Below are positions 10,711-25,095 of a stretch of 64,000 nt of DNA, one piece after another. How positions within the stretch are numbered: the first letter of the stretch is position 1; every line of letters begins with the position of its first letter. Under the pieces are notes generated by a model. It did no database searches. It had not been told where the DNA came from and saw only the letters and a program-made list of their open reading frames with translations. Source of the DNA: Rotaria socialis (Eukaryota; Rotifera; Eurotatoria; Philodinida; Philodinidae); assembly GCA_905331475.1 (NCBI GenBank), contig CAJNYU010003244.1, forward strand, positions 62,001 through 126,000, read 5' to 3'. Both the position numbers and the translations under genes were made by a program.

Positions 10711-12799
10711 TCTATTTTAGATAATCGTAATAAAAAGCATTTGTGATGAGATATTTTTGTTTTTGGCCTTTATTTCATTCGTCCATATATTGATGCCTTT
10801 GTTGTAACGTTCCTGTATTTTTTCTTTCTTTCTTTCTTATGCCGGTAGTTCATATATATGTATATATATATAACTATATCTAAGAATTGTTCATTAGCCT
10901 TTTTGTGATAGGAACAGTTAAAAACTTGTTGCTGCTGTTGTTGTTATTGCACCTCACTAGTCGTTTTTTTTCTTTTTATCTCTTCTATTAAAAACAAAAT
11001 ACGCGTCCGGTGACGTGTTTGAATGTTACTCTAGTTTTGTTAGTTATTTCATTCTCAATCAATCTTTATTTGTTTTCTTTTCTTTTTGTTAGACTGTTGA
11101 CTCATTTTTTTGCGGCTATGATAAAATTGTTTTTTTTTGCGTAGCTTTGTGTGTGTGTAGAATTCAATAAAATGATTATGATCAATGGAGACGAGTTTTT
11201 TTTCTATGAGACCAAAGAACTAATCCGATATTTATGGATACATCAAACTATGATGCAATCTTATTAACAAGCCATTTAAAAAAGAGACGCTATTGATAAC
11301 TTGACGAGCTCTTGGTGTAATCCCTGTGTGAAACGTGACGTGGCAGACACTTTTAATCACAGGAGGTTTTCACCGTTTGATCAAGTCTAGAACGATTGTC
11401 TATATCATGTTTTCAGCTAATCCTGTAAAATTCAAACAAGAACTTAACTTTCTGATAATAAGGAGAAGGTATAAATTGCCAGTTTGACGTCGCGTGAGAT
11501 CTGATGATCGTATTTGAGCAAGATCTATACAAACATGCTAATTTCTAGAATGTGTTTCACAAAAATATCTACAGCTAATGTTGATAAATAAAATTTTATG
11601 ATCGAAATTATGTTTTTTTTTTGAAGTTTGGGATCATTAGCAACAGATTGAGCCAAGTGTTAAAAAAGTTGAACAAATAAGATAAAAAGATACGTCACGT
11701 ATTGAATCGTAAAAGTTCAATTCAATTTTCATATCATGTTGATCTCATTGGTAAATCAGAAACTATTTATTTCGTTGAATATTGATCATCGTCACTGTGC
11801 GAAAATATTCTACGATGTAATTAAACTGACAGGGTGTCTATTTAAAATCTCACCAATAGCAATCTTCACATAATACAAACGATTTCTTTTTCAAACATCT
11901 GTTTTCTTTGTTCATGTTTATCGCACCTTTTAGAAACGTTTGAATAGACAACAGTCTTTTTCTTTCGGCCATAATTCAGCAAAACGTTGTCGACTAGAAA
12001 ACAATGATCGTTGTTATAGCAGACTTTTCTTCCGCTATAAACAATCATTGACCACGAAATAGAATTTCTGTGACATGACAGCTATATAAATCAATTCATC
12101 CTATAAAACATTTATGTTTGTAATCATATGTATTTTTAATAGTGTGAAAGTTCATTCATCTTAGTGCACACAATTTTGGATACGTAATCATTATAAATAT
12201 TGATACTTTAAAAGATAATTTCTTTTTTCATCGCATAATGCAAGACTTTCAAAAATGAGATTCATGTAATAGATGTGCTTCGGTTTTAAAATCTCAAAAT
12301 ATTAAGGACTAACATTGGTACGAACTCATTGGATTGATACTCATTTACCTTCTGCTCGTGTGTCAATTGAAACAATCGTGAACCATAAACTCGCATTAAA
12401 ATATTCTTTTTAATAAGATGATTTTCGCATGATGCTTTCCTCCACTATTCATGACTATGTGACAATAAACAAATTTCTTTGTGAATTGTTGTTCTATTTT
12501 TTCTCGAGTGTGTCAATCATCTTCAGATGTGCCGTATATATAGATGCTTGTTTTCCGTGCACATCAATGGTTATCTAAGTTAAAAGAAAGGCGAACACAA
12601 ATGCTGGTCAATGTTTTTTTTCTTCAATGGTCATGGCCGACGCCGTCAAGCTGCGAAACTATAGAACAGAAAGGAAGAAAAAAAAGATGAAAGAGACCTA
12701 CGCACATAGGGCATGTAACGGTTGTCCTATTCATTTATATCCATTGTTTTAATCCATATATTTGCCCGATTGCATTTCAGACATACACACATTCTTCCA
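10711..12799. other. gene-free stretch
   Basis: About 2.1 kb after the MEIOC-like gene, probably its 3' UTR followed by the promoter of the small gene at 12800. It contains T-rich tracts and a short TA repeat near 10855-10872. No open frame has coding character and no repeat structure is visible. Confidence 0.5.
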
Positions 12800-13570
12800 A
12801 TGGCAAACCAACAAACAAATACTACAGGTTTTTCTTTGTTTATTAAATCATTGTAAGACAAGTTATTTTTTTAAAATTATCTATAGATCCTAATGCAGTT
12901 ATTAAAATCAATGATCTATTTCGTACATTTAATATGTATGAAAATATTGAACCATTATCAGATGAAATCAAAGTATTTCAATGTGAAGAAGCTGATGAAA
13001 CATCATCGATCAATAGTTCTCTTAGTGCAATGTCTTTAAGATCGATAGCAAATAGTCGCTGTAATGAAAATGTATCTGTTAGTGGTGATCTACAACAAAG
13101 ATTAAAACGTATTCATCAAATGGTTGCATCACGAAAAGAACTTAAAGATAATGAAGAAGAAACAATACCAGTACGTTTTATAAGGTGATTATTTTAGATC
13201 TAAATTCATAGGTTCTATTCTTGTAGATTCGAATAGAACGTAATGATGGTGATGATGATGAAGATGAATATGATGAAGAAAAAGGTTTGAGTTTGTTTTC
13301 GACTTGCTCGTGTTAATATAATTTTTATTTTTCTTCTAACCATTAGGTGCTCAATTATTACAAAAAATGATCGCTTCCGTACTTAAACCGAAGAGTAGAC
13401 AAAAAGAAGCTTTTATACAAGTTCGCATTTATATATATAAATTCATTGTCATATCTTGTTTCATTTTTTTTTAGAATATAAGTTTCAGACCAGACATAGT
13501 CACAAGTACAACAGATAAAAAATTTTGCCTGCCACAACATGAGAAGTCAGATAAAAATGGAAGAAACTAA
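12800..13570 (+). CDS. small acidic/basic protein of unknown function
   Basis: I do not recognise this gene. Five exons with 50-80 nt introns splice in frame into about 180 residues. The start MANQQTNTTDPNAVIKINDL spans the first join. A serine-rich segment (SSINSSLSAMSLRSIANSR) follows, then a short basic helix LQQRLKRIHQMVASRKELKD. An acidic run is encoded by GAT/GAA repeats near 13245-13285. The protein ends with SVLKPKSRQKEAFIQNISFR and a polar tail. It has no signal peptide, membrane segment or cysteine motif. The clean phase of all four introns is the main evidence that it is real. The following WD40 gene starts about 230 bp downstream on the same strand. Confidence 0.6.
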
Positions 13571-13802
13571 TCGCTATTAATATAATTATTATTATTATTT
13601 TGTAATTGTCAAATATGAATTTTTGTTCTCTTTGTGCGCCAAATGTAACTTTTCTTTTTGATATTGTTTGCTGCTTAGCAATAGTTATAAATGTTGAATG
13701 TAAATGGCGGGGCGGTAATGCCGTGATTGGTTATGGACGGGAAAAGAAATAAAAGTGAAAGCTAAGTTTACTTATTGAATAATAAAAGAAGTTAGCGTAA
13801 AC

Positions 13803-16800
13803 ATGGCGGTTACTAAAGATAATGAACTAGACGAAAGTTCAGAAGTAATTACCGAGGAAACAACGCCGGTTGCGTCGCGTGCTCAATCAAATTATAGTAC
13901 ACAACGAACGAAATTATTAATTGCACCAACGAAATATGGAGAAAACAGAGCACAATATTTATGGAGATTATTGCGCTGTTCGATTCGTCGAACGATTGAG
14001 ACTGTTTCACGTGCTGATGATACCGGTAGGAGATGAATTCTATGATTTTTATTGATGATGAAATAAAAATAATGTCAAGTTTTCATATTTTTTGTAAAAT
14101 GATATAATAGAGATGACACGATTGTTTACGAAGAAATACATGTAAACTCAGCATATTGATAACACTATAAAACCTCGAAAAACTCCACTGACATATTAGT
14201 TCTATTCATACATCTTACTTCTTAACTGTTTTTTTTCGAGTGTTGTCTCTTACTGTATGTAAATTTCAAAAATAGATATTGAACGATCACATGGTCTACA
14301 TTTTGTAAGAAATATGAATCATGAAATTCAAGTAGAATGTGTTTCATTTAATATTAAACAAAAAGTAAGAATAATTGATTTAGCTTTTCTGCAATGTTGT
14401 CGTTTTCATTATTCTTTAAAAAGGAAATTATAAGTATTGACAATAGAAGAATCGCTCGCATCTATCATTCTGATGGTCGAGCATTCAAAAAATTGAAACT
14501 TGGTATACAATTAGATCAATTATTGTATTGTGTAAATGAAGATGAATTTATTGGTTGGTCATTAGAAAAACGAGAAATTCATGTGTTTGGTCCTGATCTT
14601 GACATTTTGTCAACATCAACGTGTGATTACAATATTAATGGTTTAAGTTATAATGAATTGACATCAGATGTATTTACTTGTGGACGTGGTGTTACCGTAC
14701 GTGTCAATTCCTTAGCTTCTTTGTATAAAAACTATTTCGAGTTTTATTAAGGTTTGGCAATTTCGTTATAATCGAAAACATCTATTACCTAAATTTGAAT
14801 GTCGAGAAGGTTTTTCAGACAATATTGAGTTTACTATATTAGCTGCTGAACAAGCAGGTGGCAATATACAACGATTATTTGTTACATCGGGTTATGATGT
14901 TTTGGTATTGATCCTTAGTTTAATTTCTAAAATCCTAGTTTTGTTTGATTTTGTGTTACAGACTTTCAATGTAGCAGATGAAGGAAAAGTATGTTCAATG
15001 AAACAAGATTTACATGTGCGACCGATTGTAGCCATGCTTTTTCATGAACAACGCGATGTTTTGATTACAGCTGCTCGCGACGGATCTAGTTTGTTGACAA
15101 AATAAAACGAGATGCGATTGAGCAATTTGATGTTTTTCTTTTGCTTTTAATTTAGTTAAAGTTTGGGATCATCGTTGGTTTATTCTATTTGCTTATGTTG
15201 GTCATCAAGATCGTGTATTATTTTTAAGTAAACATCCATTTGGACCCTATCTTATTTCGAGTAGTCAAGATCGAACTATTCGAGTATGGAGTCTTGAATA
15301 TGGTGATGTTGTTGATGTGTAAGTAAATAGATATTTCTTTGATTTTTGAATACGATTTTTTTCTTTTGGTTTTAGTATTCCAGTACCTGAACCTGTATCT
15401 CATATGAATGTAACACGAAATTATGAAAAATTTCTTGTTAAATCAATCAAATGTTTGCAGCTATGGTGTGTAAAACATTATTGTGATTTTTTAACTTTTG
15501 CTGGGTATGTTAAAATAGTAGTGAGAATGAAAATTAAAGATGAAAATCTTTTATTAGATCACCTATTCTAAAAACAATCTGTACGACACATCCTGATTAT
15601 CCAACACGAACAGTTCTTCTATGTAAAGATTCAACTGCACGAATAGTTACTTCTGTTAATGGTGATGTATTAACAAGTCTTGTTTGTGATTTAAATTTTA
15701 AAGCCACATCATGTGCATATGCAATTGGTGAAAGTATGATTGCTACTTTGGTTTTTTGTTTGACTTCCAAGCTGTAAAAACATTCTGTTTTAGATGTACT
15801 GTTTGTTTGCAATGGCACTACGTTGATTAAAGCAGATACCACAGTAAATCCTTGTAAAATTATGGAAAAGTTTAATGTAACGGATTGTAAATAGACGAAA
15901 CAAAAACATTGTTTTTGTTTTTGTTTGACAATTGAAGGTTCTTATTTTGTTTATTTAGATACAATTGATTGTTTATCAATATATGAATATGTAACGCAGA
16001 GTGATATGGACGAAACGCCAATGTTTAAATCATTAGTGACAAAACCATCGAGTGAATTAGTACATATTGCATTAAAAGGTTTCAGTAGAACGTTATTAAT
16101 TGCTGGTTTAAGCAACGGTTGTATTGCTGTTTTAAATTGGAATACTGGAGAAATTGACTTTTCTATGGAGGTAAATTAGAATTTTCACGTATCAAGAATT
16201 TGAGAATGTTCAACGATTTTTTTCATGAACTTGAAAGAAGTTGATTGATAAAACTAGGACACACAAACAAGTCAATCTCGTTCATGATGATAGATGTATA
16301 GCACATAATATCTTGTAACAACGATTCACTTAAAATATTGATGTACCGTAGGATTTATATGAACAATAGAATGCTTCTATTTAGATGCATTCAGCTCGTC
16401 CGGTTGTTGATATTATTTCTAATCCAAGTACCGATCAGATAATATCGTGTGGTGCTGGTAAGAATATAAATCCCTTCGTTGATGATATTCTTAAATTTAC
16501 TTTTGCCATTAAGATTTAATTGTTCGCATTTGGCGAGTGTTTCCTTATGCTGTTGAATCACTCTCAGTTGTCCGTTCAATCTTTTGTGCTCTACCACCTA
16601 TTCATCTAGCTATGATAAAAAAGTCACTTGCTGTTGCTTTCCGAGAAGAATCAACATTGACACATTCATTAATGATTTATAATTTAGAAAATAATGGTAA
16701 AATTTCCTGTTTTATTTTGGTGTTTTAACTTTTTACAATAATTTTATTTGTTCCAATATCCGTAGAGCGATATGATCATTTACCAGAAACTGATCACTGT

Positions 16801-19800
16801 GATAAAATAACAGCCATAGCAGGCTGTTCGAAATTAAAAGTAGTCGCTACTGGTAGTCTTGATGGTACATTAAGAATATGGAATGGAAAAAATCAATTGA
16901 TCAGGTTTTGAGAGATATGAATTTGTTGAATCGAATAAATGATTTTCTTTTTTAAGAATGATTGTCATTCATGATAATATTCATTCGTTGGGTTTTTCAA
17001 ATGATGCTGGAGATTTAGTTATTGGTATAGGCGATCATTTATACAAAATGTTACATACAGCATGTAAGTCTATCAAAAATTGAGGACAAAAATGAGGCCG
17101 TGATTTATATGAATAGAAGCTGCCCGTAGACTAGTCAAAGGATAGATTTTTGCGAAAAATTATTTTAATTTTATGTGGGCATTGCTTCTGACGTATTTAC
17201 TCGTTATTCTATTGATGAAACGTTGAGCAAATTTATATTGAATACTTTTATGAGTATTGACAGTAGTTTAATGAGAAATTATTCTCTGAGGAAAGAGTTG
17301 CGTTATATAAAACGAAGAGTGGTTGTTTAGCAGAATTCAATGGATGAATTAAAAAAAACACTATTGTGTGAGTACACTTCATTTATGAGTATATGACTAA
17401 TATTAGACACGAAAGGGTACGAAGGAGAGCTGTGTCTCTCATTACTTGCACAAAATCTATTATTTATCGTGTTTTTGTTTTTCAAAATAAAAGATTTGCC
17501 GAAAGCTATTTTATTTAAAACAATATCAATGCAATTTAAGCAAGAAATACCTGAAGTGAAAGAAAGTGAAGAAACGGACAGTGCTCAATTGACGCGTATG
17601 TCATCAGCGGATCTTATTCGTTTGAAACGAGCCCGTAAAGCAGAAAAAATGTTTGTAAAAAAAGACTTATCAATTATACTTAAATTGTGAATAATTTTTT
17701 GAAAATAGAGAAATGAATGTTATTCCTGAAAATGTCGGCGTTTCCGAATTTCATGCACGATCAATGGAACATATGAAATTAAAAACTCTTGTAAAAACAT
17801 GCAAATGAAACTTTGAAAAAAGAGAATCTCTTTTTGTTTGTTTAAGGAATTAGAAAAATTAGAAAAACGTGATATAGAAATTGCATTAATTGCAGAAGGA
17901 AAAATTCAACGAACAAAAAAATACAAAGTATCATCAAAAGTTCGAAAAGAAGCATTTAATGAATATATGAAATTATATTTAAAAGAACCAAAAAAAGGCG
18001 TAAGTTTTTTTTTCTTTTGCCTTTCGGATATTAGCTAATATATATTTAATCGATTGAATATTTTAGTTATTAGACGATGATATGTATAAAATAACAGATC
18101 AAGACTTATTTGGGCCACCACCATCGAGTAAGATGAAGATTTTTAATAGAAATCTACTACGATTTTTTTGTTCGATTCAGAATTGGACACGTTTATAACT
18201 CAAAGAGATGACGAGGGATTTTTTCCTTCAATAAAAGAAGCAAATCAAGATCCTCTATCGCAATTGTATCAAGAACGTCAAAAAAAATTATCTGAACTTC
18301 AAGAACATTATAGTAATCAAGCACCACGTCTCAACGATGATATTCGTATTATCAAGCAACAACAAGAAAAATATGAACTGAAAAAATTACTTAATAATAA
18401 TCTAGAAAAAATAACTTTACCTGATGATCGTCCTCATTATGGACCTGGTGCTGTTGTGCCGAATTCTGTTTTGGTAAGAGATAGAATAGTCCATTGTTCG
18501 TATCGGTTTCTATTCTTTCTTAACTGTTTAGGCTAAATTACTTTGGCCTAATCGACAACCCAAGAAACCAGTACGAGACGAATGGATACCACCTGTTTTA
18601 TCTGCAGAACAATTAAAAGCACTAGAAAAAGAAACTCCAGTTGTGAGTAAAATAATAACAAGTTTAACCACGAATTTAAGTTTCTATATTATCTCTACAG
18701 CGTCTACCAGGAAAAGCTAAAGAAGTTCCAAGTTCTGAACCAGTTGTAAGGAGAATTTGTCCCTATGTACACATAAATTATACACGCTATTTTGTTCCCT
18801 ATTCATATGCACAAATAATGAACTACCCATTCCATTTAGATTGGACACATTAGAAAGAAAATTTTTAATTTAGGATGAAGAAGCTGAATGGAAAGAATTA
18901 ATGGAAGCAACAATGAAAAAGAAACTCGATGCTGATGACGATGAGATGATCGAACGTTTAGAAAAACAGAAGAAGAAAAATCAGAGTGATTTTATGAAAC
19001 ATTTAACTGATCTTGCACAACAAGCTGCTGAGCCGATTTCATCAGCAGAACCTGAACCATTCGGTGATGAACTCAATCCTGTAAATTATTTTCATTTATC
19101 AGCCTGTTACTATTTTTATTCTTTTCATTTTCAAGGAATCTGCCGGAGCAGCTCCAGGTTCATCACAACCCAATAGTCGATTGGCTCGTCAAGTTCCATT
19201 ACGACGTCCACCAGTTGTCAAAACCGCTACGCCATCAAAACCGGCTCGAATACCTGTTAAAGTCATACCAATCGCTACTAGTGAATCAACACAAACCATG
19301 GAAACACGTGTTAAAACTCCACGCCAATTTTCAGGACCATTTACGCGTTTTATTGATAAACTTAAAGAGTTAAATTGGTTTGAAGAACAATATCCATTAG
19401 TTAAAGTTGATGTAAGTCTGTTGTTTTTTGTAATTCTCACGATAACACAAATACAATGATTGATTTCGAATAGGGTTTTCTCGACAATTGTGATGAAGGC
19501 GTATTTCCAACTGATGTATTACAACGCATAGATTTCATTTCAGCTGTTGAAAATCGTATTGTAGTTTTACATGAAATTGAAAATTTGTATCGTGCTATCC
19601 CAATAAATGATATTGGACGTGATACAGTTGTCGATAGAATTTTATTTCAATTATCTAAATTTACTCCACCGAATTATGGACCAAACGATATTGAATTTAT
19701 TACAACATATCTTCGTTTACTTGCTCATATGAATAAAATGACAATGGACGTTGTTGCTGAATTAATTTTTTGGTATTTAGATGGTGGTGAACAAATTCGG

Positions 19801-21508
19801 TAGCGAATCATCTTTTCACTGAAGCTTTTCTTTTTATGTGTTAAATTTTATTTTTATTAGGCCATTTGTTAAGAATCTATTTAATCGATGCGGATTGGAT
19901 GATCCATTCGGTCATTTCTATAGTGAAATGGATTCATGGAAATTATGGGAACTCAATCCAATTGAATCACGCAGCACAGGAATAAAATCACTTGCTACTG
20001 AATGGCTTCGACAGTATGTATTTCGAATAGTAAAACGAAATAATGAATGAAATCGTATCCGAGATCTATGAATCAATAGAATATAGAAAACCAACTGACT
20101 TTTCTCGTATTTGAGTTGCATGTGATCAGATAATATGAAGTATTTGTAGGCATCGTACTATTTTATTCATTGATATGTTTAACGAGTGTGAGTTTCTATG
20201 CAGACATGCTAAACTATGTTTTCAGGTGTGATAGGAAATTTCATCGTTGAAATATGAGTACATTTTAGAAATACAAGAAGATCTATTTCGATTATATCGA
20301 AGAGAATAGTGCATACCGATATTTATAGTTAAGTTCGATTGATTCTCGTATGATTTACCTCGATCCTTATTAAGACACTATATGAAATGTCTGATATTTT
20401 AGTGAAGCTTTTGTTCATTTGATAGAAATTCACGCTGTTAGAGTATACATGGTGTATGATCTTCTAATAGGAAGTCAATAAATCATGCGTACTTCCGATT
20501 TGTCCGCTCCGGAGCATCTCAATCTTGAGAAGGGACGGCGGAGCAGATGACTCCACTAGTTTATTATCTATACATTATCAATCAAAAATAGAAAATTCAA
20601 TTATAACCAATAATTTTGTCTACTATTATATTTTTAAACAGATATTTTTTGAACATTTAATACGTATTGAAAAATTTCATTATATTCATACATTACTGCA
20701 TTCGTCTAATATTTTATTAAATAGATGGTTACGAGCATTCCGTACACATATTGAAGAAATGCAGTTCCGATTGAAAAATGGTGATATACATGTGCAAATA
20801 AGTAATGCAACATCAAGAGCCTTAACTGGTGATACATCATTGGCAGTATGTTTATATTTATATTTATATTTCAATATTTTATTTAATAATTATTTTATTT
20901 TTCTTCAGACAAGATCATCAGTCAATGGCAAAAATGTAACAATAACAGTAGATGGATTACCACGTGTAACTACAAGCAATATATCATACATGGAAGTAAT
21001 AAATTATTTTGTTGAAATAACTCAAGATCAAATAGAGGAGCGCAATCAACCAAGAGAGAAGCCTGATAATAATACAATTCTTGTTTTACCGAAAATTAAT
21101 AAGTAAAGTTTATTTTTACTGTTTTTGTTTTTATATTTAACATAAATTGTCTTCTACTTCATCTATAGACAATCTGCACTCGTACGATTGGGAGAATCAC
21201 ATACTGATTTTCATCGACCAATTAAACGATACCGTAAATTGAACAAAATTATATATTATCTTTTCCTAAAAATAGATTTTTTTATTTTTATAGCACTCCT
21301 TCTACCGCATGAACATCGTTTTGAACCAGGTGATCTTAGTATGGGACGATGTATTAATTATCCAGTGAGAAAACTATTTCTCGATCCATTTCGCCGTCAA
21401 ATTTTTTCTGACGATGTTGATTATGAAGATTGCGCACCATACTTACTTACACTTAAACTAGCACCAAAATATTTTCTACCTGTTCTTTCACAAGTGACCA
21501 AAATTTAA
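13803..21508 (+). CDS. large WD40-repeat protein, WDR87/WDR97-like
   Basis: Probably a cilium- or flagellum-associated WD40 protein of the WDR87/WDR97 kind, by overall design. About 25 exons give an estimated 1,700-1,900 residues. The start MAVTKDNELDESSEV is followed by a first exon with QYLWRLLRCSIRRTIETVSR. WD-type blades run to about 17062: AARDGS...KVWDHRW, LISSSQDRTIRVWSLEYGDV, LSNGCIAVLNWNTGEIDF and ATGSLDGTLRIWNGKN. After an intron of about 430 nt (phase 1, closing on ATTTGCCG near 17492) comes a charged coiled-coil-prone region (RLKRARKAEKMFVKKEMNV, KLEKRDIEIALIAEGKIQR). A Pro-rich linker and a helical C-terminal region (FTRFIDKLKELNWFEEQYPL, FEPGDLSMGRCINYPVRKLF) finish it. The intron at about 20020-20639 is also long. 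Two adjacent genes split near 17.1-17.5 kb is the alternative; the phase match and polarity favour one. Confidence 0.7.
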
Positions 21509-22100
21509 TTCATTTTTGTATAAAGAAATAAATTCTCATTCTCATAGCATTTATATTGTAAAACTATTTTATTTTAAGCAAAAGTAAATCATAAATACAT
21601 ATGTCGATCAGAAGATATTAGCTACGTTATTGATTAATCAATGTTTAGACGACACTCGTTTACTGAAGGATCATAAAGATCGATTTTATTCATCATATAT
21701 AGTCACTAATAATAGCAACAACTTGAATTCCTGACAGAAGTGAACATCTACTGACGATATTAAAATTATCAGTTTATTCAGCAGTTCACATTGATTTAAT
21801 CCAAATGTCGAACGCAAGATTTCCGACGATACGAAACTAGAGTCTATCTACTTATATATAACCTATTTTTATAAAGGTTCCAGTTTACCATGAACTCAGC
21901 ATGTTGTTTTCTTTTGGGCAGGTTATTTTCGTCTTACACATTACATAACCTTGGTGTTATGTAGTGACATCTTTCGAACCATTACTTGATTAGTGTTTAG
22001 TCGTTGGTATATACGATGTACTCATTACTCAAAACTTTGTGTACTTTTATTTCTTTTTTCTGGAGTCCAAATCTATCTATTTGTAGTTTCATCTATCTAG
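21509..22100. other. intergenic stretch before SDHB
   Basis: Holds the 3' end of the WD40 gene, with an AATAAA signal near 21525, and the presumed SDHB promoter and 5' UTR. A TATATATAA-like word lies at about 21852, but the AT-rich background makes it weak evidence. Confidence 0.4.
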
Positions 22101-23450
22101 ATGTTTCGCGCAATCGTCAATACGGCAACACCAATCAATGGTGCAGGTCGATTAATTTTTGCACAAGTTTGTATTTTCAGTTTATGCGGTGGAAATAGGT
22201 TATTAAGGTTATTTTCATAATTCAGATTCGTAATGCTGCAGCTCAAGCATCAGCAGCCAAAACAGCAGCTGCACCACGCACTAAAACCGTTTCAATTTAT
22301 CGATGGGTTAATCAACTTAATTTGATTATAACTAAATAGTTTTACTTATTTTCATTATTATTATTATTTAGAATCCAGAAGAGCCAAGTAAAAAGCCTTT
22401 CCTACAAGAGTACAAAATCGATTTGAACGAGTATGTTTTTATCAGCGAAACAAAATCTAAGATGATTATAGAAGCTCTTCTTTTTTGTTTTAAAGGTGTG
22501 GTCCTATGGTTCTTGATGCACTTCTTAAAATAAAAAATGAACAAGATCCAACATTAGCGTTCCGTCGTTCATGTCGTGAAGGTATCTGTGGAAGTTGTTC
22601 AATGAATGTCGATGGTCGTAATACACTTGCTTGCATCTGGTAAGAAGAATCGATTTGAAAATATTTCTATTAAATACATTTTTTTATTTTTCTAGCAAAA
22701 TCGATGAATCAACCAGTAAACCACTTAAAATTCATCCTCTGCCGCATATGTATGTTATCAAGGATCTTGTTCCGGTACAGTTTAATTTTGAGTAAAAAGG
22801 AAACCTCATTTAGACTTTCATACGGATTTTATTTCATAGGATTTTACAAACTTCTATATGCAATATAAGATGATCGAACCCTACTTAAAACGTAAAACAC
22901 CAACACCAGTTGGTGATAAACAACTTTATCAAAGTGAGGAGGATCGTAAAAAATTGGTAAGCTGTTGCGTTCATAAAAATCGTGCGAAAATTTTACCTGA
23001 GAAGTTATTTTAGGACGGTATGTATGAATGCATTCTTTGCGCATGCTGCTCAACATCATGCCCCAGCTATTGGTGGAACGCTGATAAATATCTTGGTCCT
23101 GCTGTTCTCATGCAAGCTTATAAGTATGTTTATATTTTGTCAATTTGACATAATAGAAACGAAATTTTTAATTTTAGATGGATTGTTGACTCTCGAGATG
23201 AATATGCCAACGAACGTTTGGAACAATTCCGTGATGCATTCACACTTTATCGTTGTCATACAATTATGAATTGTACCGAAGCTTGTCCAAAAGTAAGAGA
23301 TAATTGATAATAGAATTTTTACCAATTTTTGCTTTATATTTTTAGGGTTTAAATCCTGGAAAAGCTATTGGTGAAATGAAAGGATTGCTGGCTAAAACTG
23401 CAACGATGCCACATAAAAATTCAGCAACTGTTGGTGTTGAATATAAATAG
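22101..23450 (+). CDS. succinate dehydrogenase iron-sulfur subunit
   Basis: SDHB, the electron-transfer subunit of mitochondrial complex II, passes electrons from the flavoprotein to ubiquinone. About eight exons splice to roughly 280 residues. The N terminus [20 protein letters not shown] is a typical presequence, followed by an Ala/Lys stretch. The 2Fe-2S site is in [20 protein letters not shown] with the fourth Cys in NTLACICKI. The 4Fe-4S and 3Fe-4S sites are in [18 protein letters not shown] and [20 protein letters not shown]. The ubiquinone-pocket Trp of SYWWN is present. The Cys motif exon begins right after an intron ending near 23014, which splices ...[16 protein letters not shown]. 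The protein ends in the usual Lys-rich region ([11 protein letters not shown]). Every expected ligand is intact. An AATAAA is present near 23625. Confidence 0.97.
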
Positions 23451-23862
23451 CAAGGATATAGGATAGAGAAAAAAACATTATTACATTAACCATTTTATTT
23501 TGAGAGGACAATTTGAATATATATATGGATCTGTACCCGTGGTGTAACTAGTGTACTCCTTACACGTATCCTTTTTTCTTTGGAAGACTCAATAATTTCA
23601 AAAAGTATCATTTAGAACACCAAAAAAATAAACGTATGATTAGTTAACATAAATTGTCTTTTTTTTTGCTTGTCAAATATACACAAAACAATCTTCATTG
23701 TCACCATGAGCATTATGAAATCGCTAATGATATCAATCTAATCAGTCAATAAGTTCTTCGCAATGTTTAATATTTTAAATTTATATAAAGAAAAAAACTT
23801 AAAAATAAGTGAACAATCATTCGAGAAACGGAGTTAGATGCATATCGATTTATGTTTTCATG

Positions 23863-24069
23863 TAAATTATTCTATATCTTTGTGATATTTCGTCTTGGTA
23901 AGATCAACGGAAAAAGAAAACTTGGTGGAATATGGAAAAAATGAATTCGTTCTTAACTATAGTTCATGAACAGGTCTATGTGTGTTGTTTTACGAGTCCA
24001 TTGCAACATGCTGTTTTTATTTTGTTTCCGTGGTCAAGACGAAATATCACAAAGAAATAGAATAATTTA
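23863..24069. repeat. 207-bp foldback element (MITE-like)
   Basis: The ends are inverted copies of each other. TAAATTATTCTATATCTTTG at 23863 and the bases after it (through CGTCTTG) reappear reverse-complemented ending at 24069. The arms match over about 36 bp with one mismatch, then more loosely to about 50 bp. Both ends begin with TA, which fits a TA target-site duplication as used by Tc1/mariner-like elements. The 110-bp middle is not palindromic and has no coding capacity. A chance hairpin of this length is very unlikely. Confidence 0.6.
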
Positions 24070-25095
24070 TGATTTGATGTGAAAGTTATTCGAATGTAAA
24101 TTTGTCGACATTTTCTATTATAAAAGGAAAATTGCGTTCCTATGTTGGAATTTGAAATTTCTTTTCGAACGTGTTATTGCACTTAACAGATGGTACTAAA
24201 ATCAATAAAGAAGATAACCAGTTGATCTTTTGCTATCAATATACTTTGATGAATAGTTCAATATTTCCACGAAACCAAATAAGTGATGGTTTCAGTATTT
24301 TGCCAATAACTCTGTCAGTTTGTATTGATTCGAACTCGGCCTTTGTTAAAATGATTCAACATTCGGTACTTTACGAAAGTACTAATAAATATTTTGACAT
24401 ATGGTCAAAATGAAAGAATAATAAATGCACATCTGTCGTGTCCAAAAATTCCATATTTCTGCATTTCATGAGCATCAGCTTTCAACTGTTGAAAATTTAA
24501 AGAATCAGAGTTTGACAAAACTGAGTTTGCTATTCTTGTATTTAAAAAGAAAACATTGGCTTTCATTATTATTGGAAAATCTCTAACTTTGCCGAAATGA
24601 GATATTTGAGTCAATTGATCTTCTTTTAAAATTATTGGCAGAGAGACTATTAATCACATGAATAAAAACAGTATCGACATCAACTTGATGCTTGATATCC
24701 GAACGTTAGATTTTGTATTGTAGAAAGTTTCCTCTATCACACTCTGTTGGACAAACAATACGTGGTTCTGCCTGAAAAAATATTTTTAATAGCACAATGT
24801 TTCTTGATTTTTATTTCGCTTTATAATAAAGACAAAATAGATAACAGAGCATTTATTTTTCTTGGAGAACCTAATTTTTAAGAATATCATATGTTGAAGT
24901 GATGCTTCTGATATGAAATCATATTGATTAAGATATTAGTGTTGTTACAGTAAGTGTTCCTCTATTTACCGATGTAAATATTTATTTCATAAAGTAGCAT
25001 CCCTAATTTTAAAACGTTTTTTCATGAGTACTCTGTTCTTGGGAAAAAACATAAATCCATGGATACATTTCGGTCAGAAAGTTGACCCATTTGTA

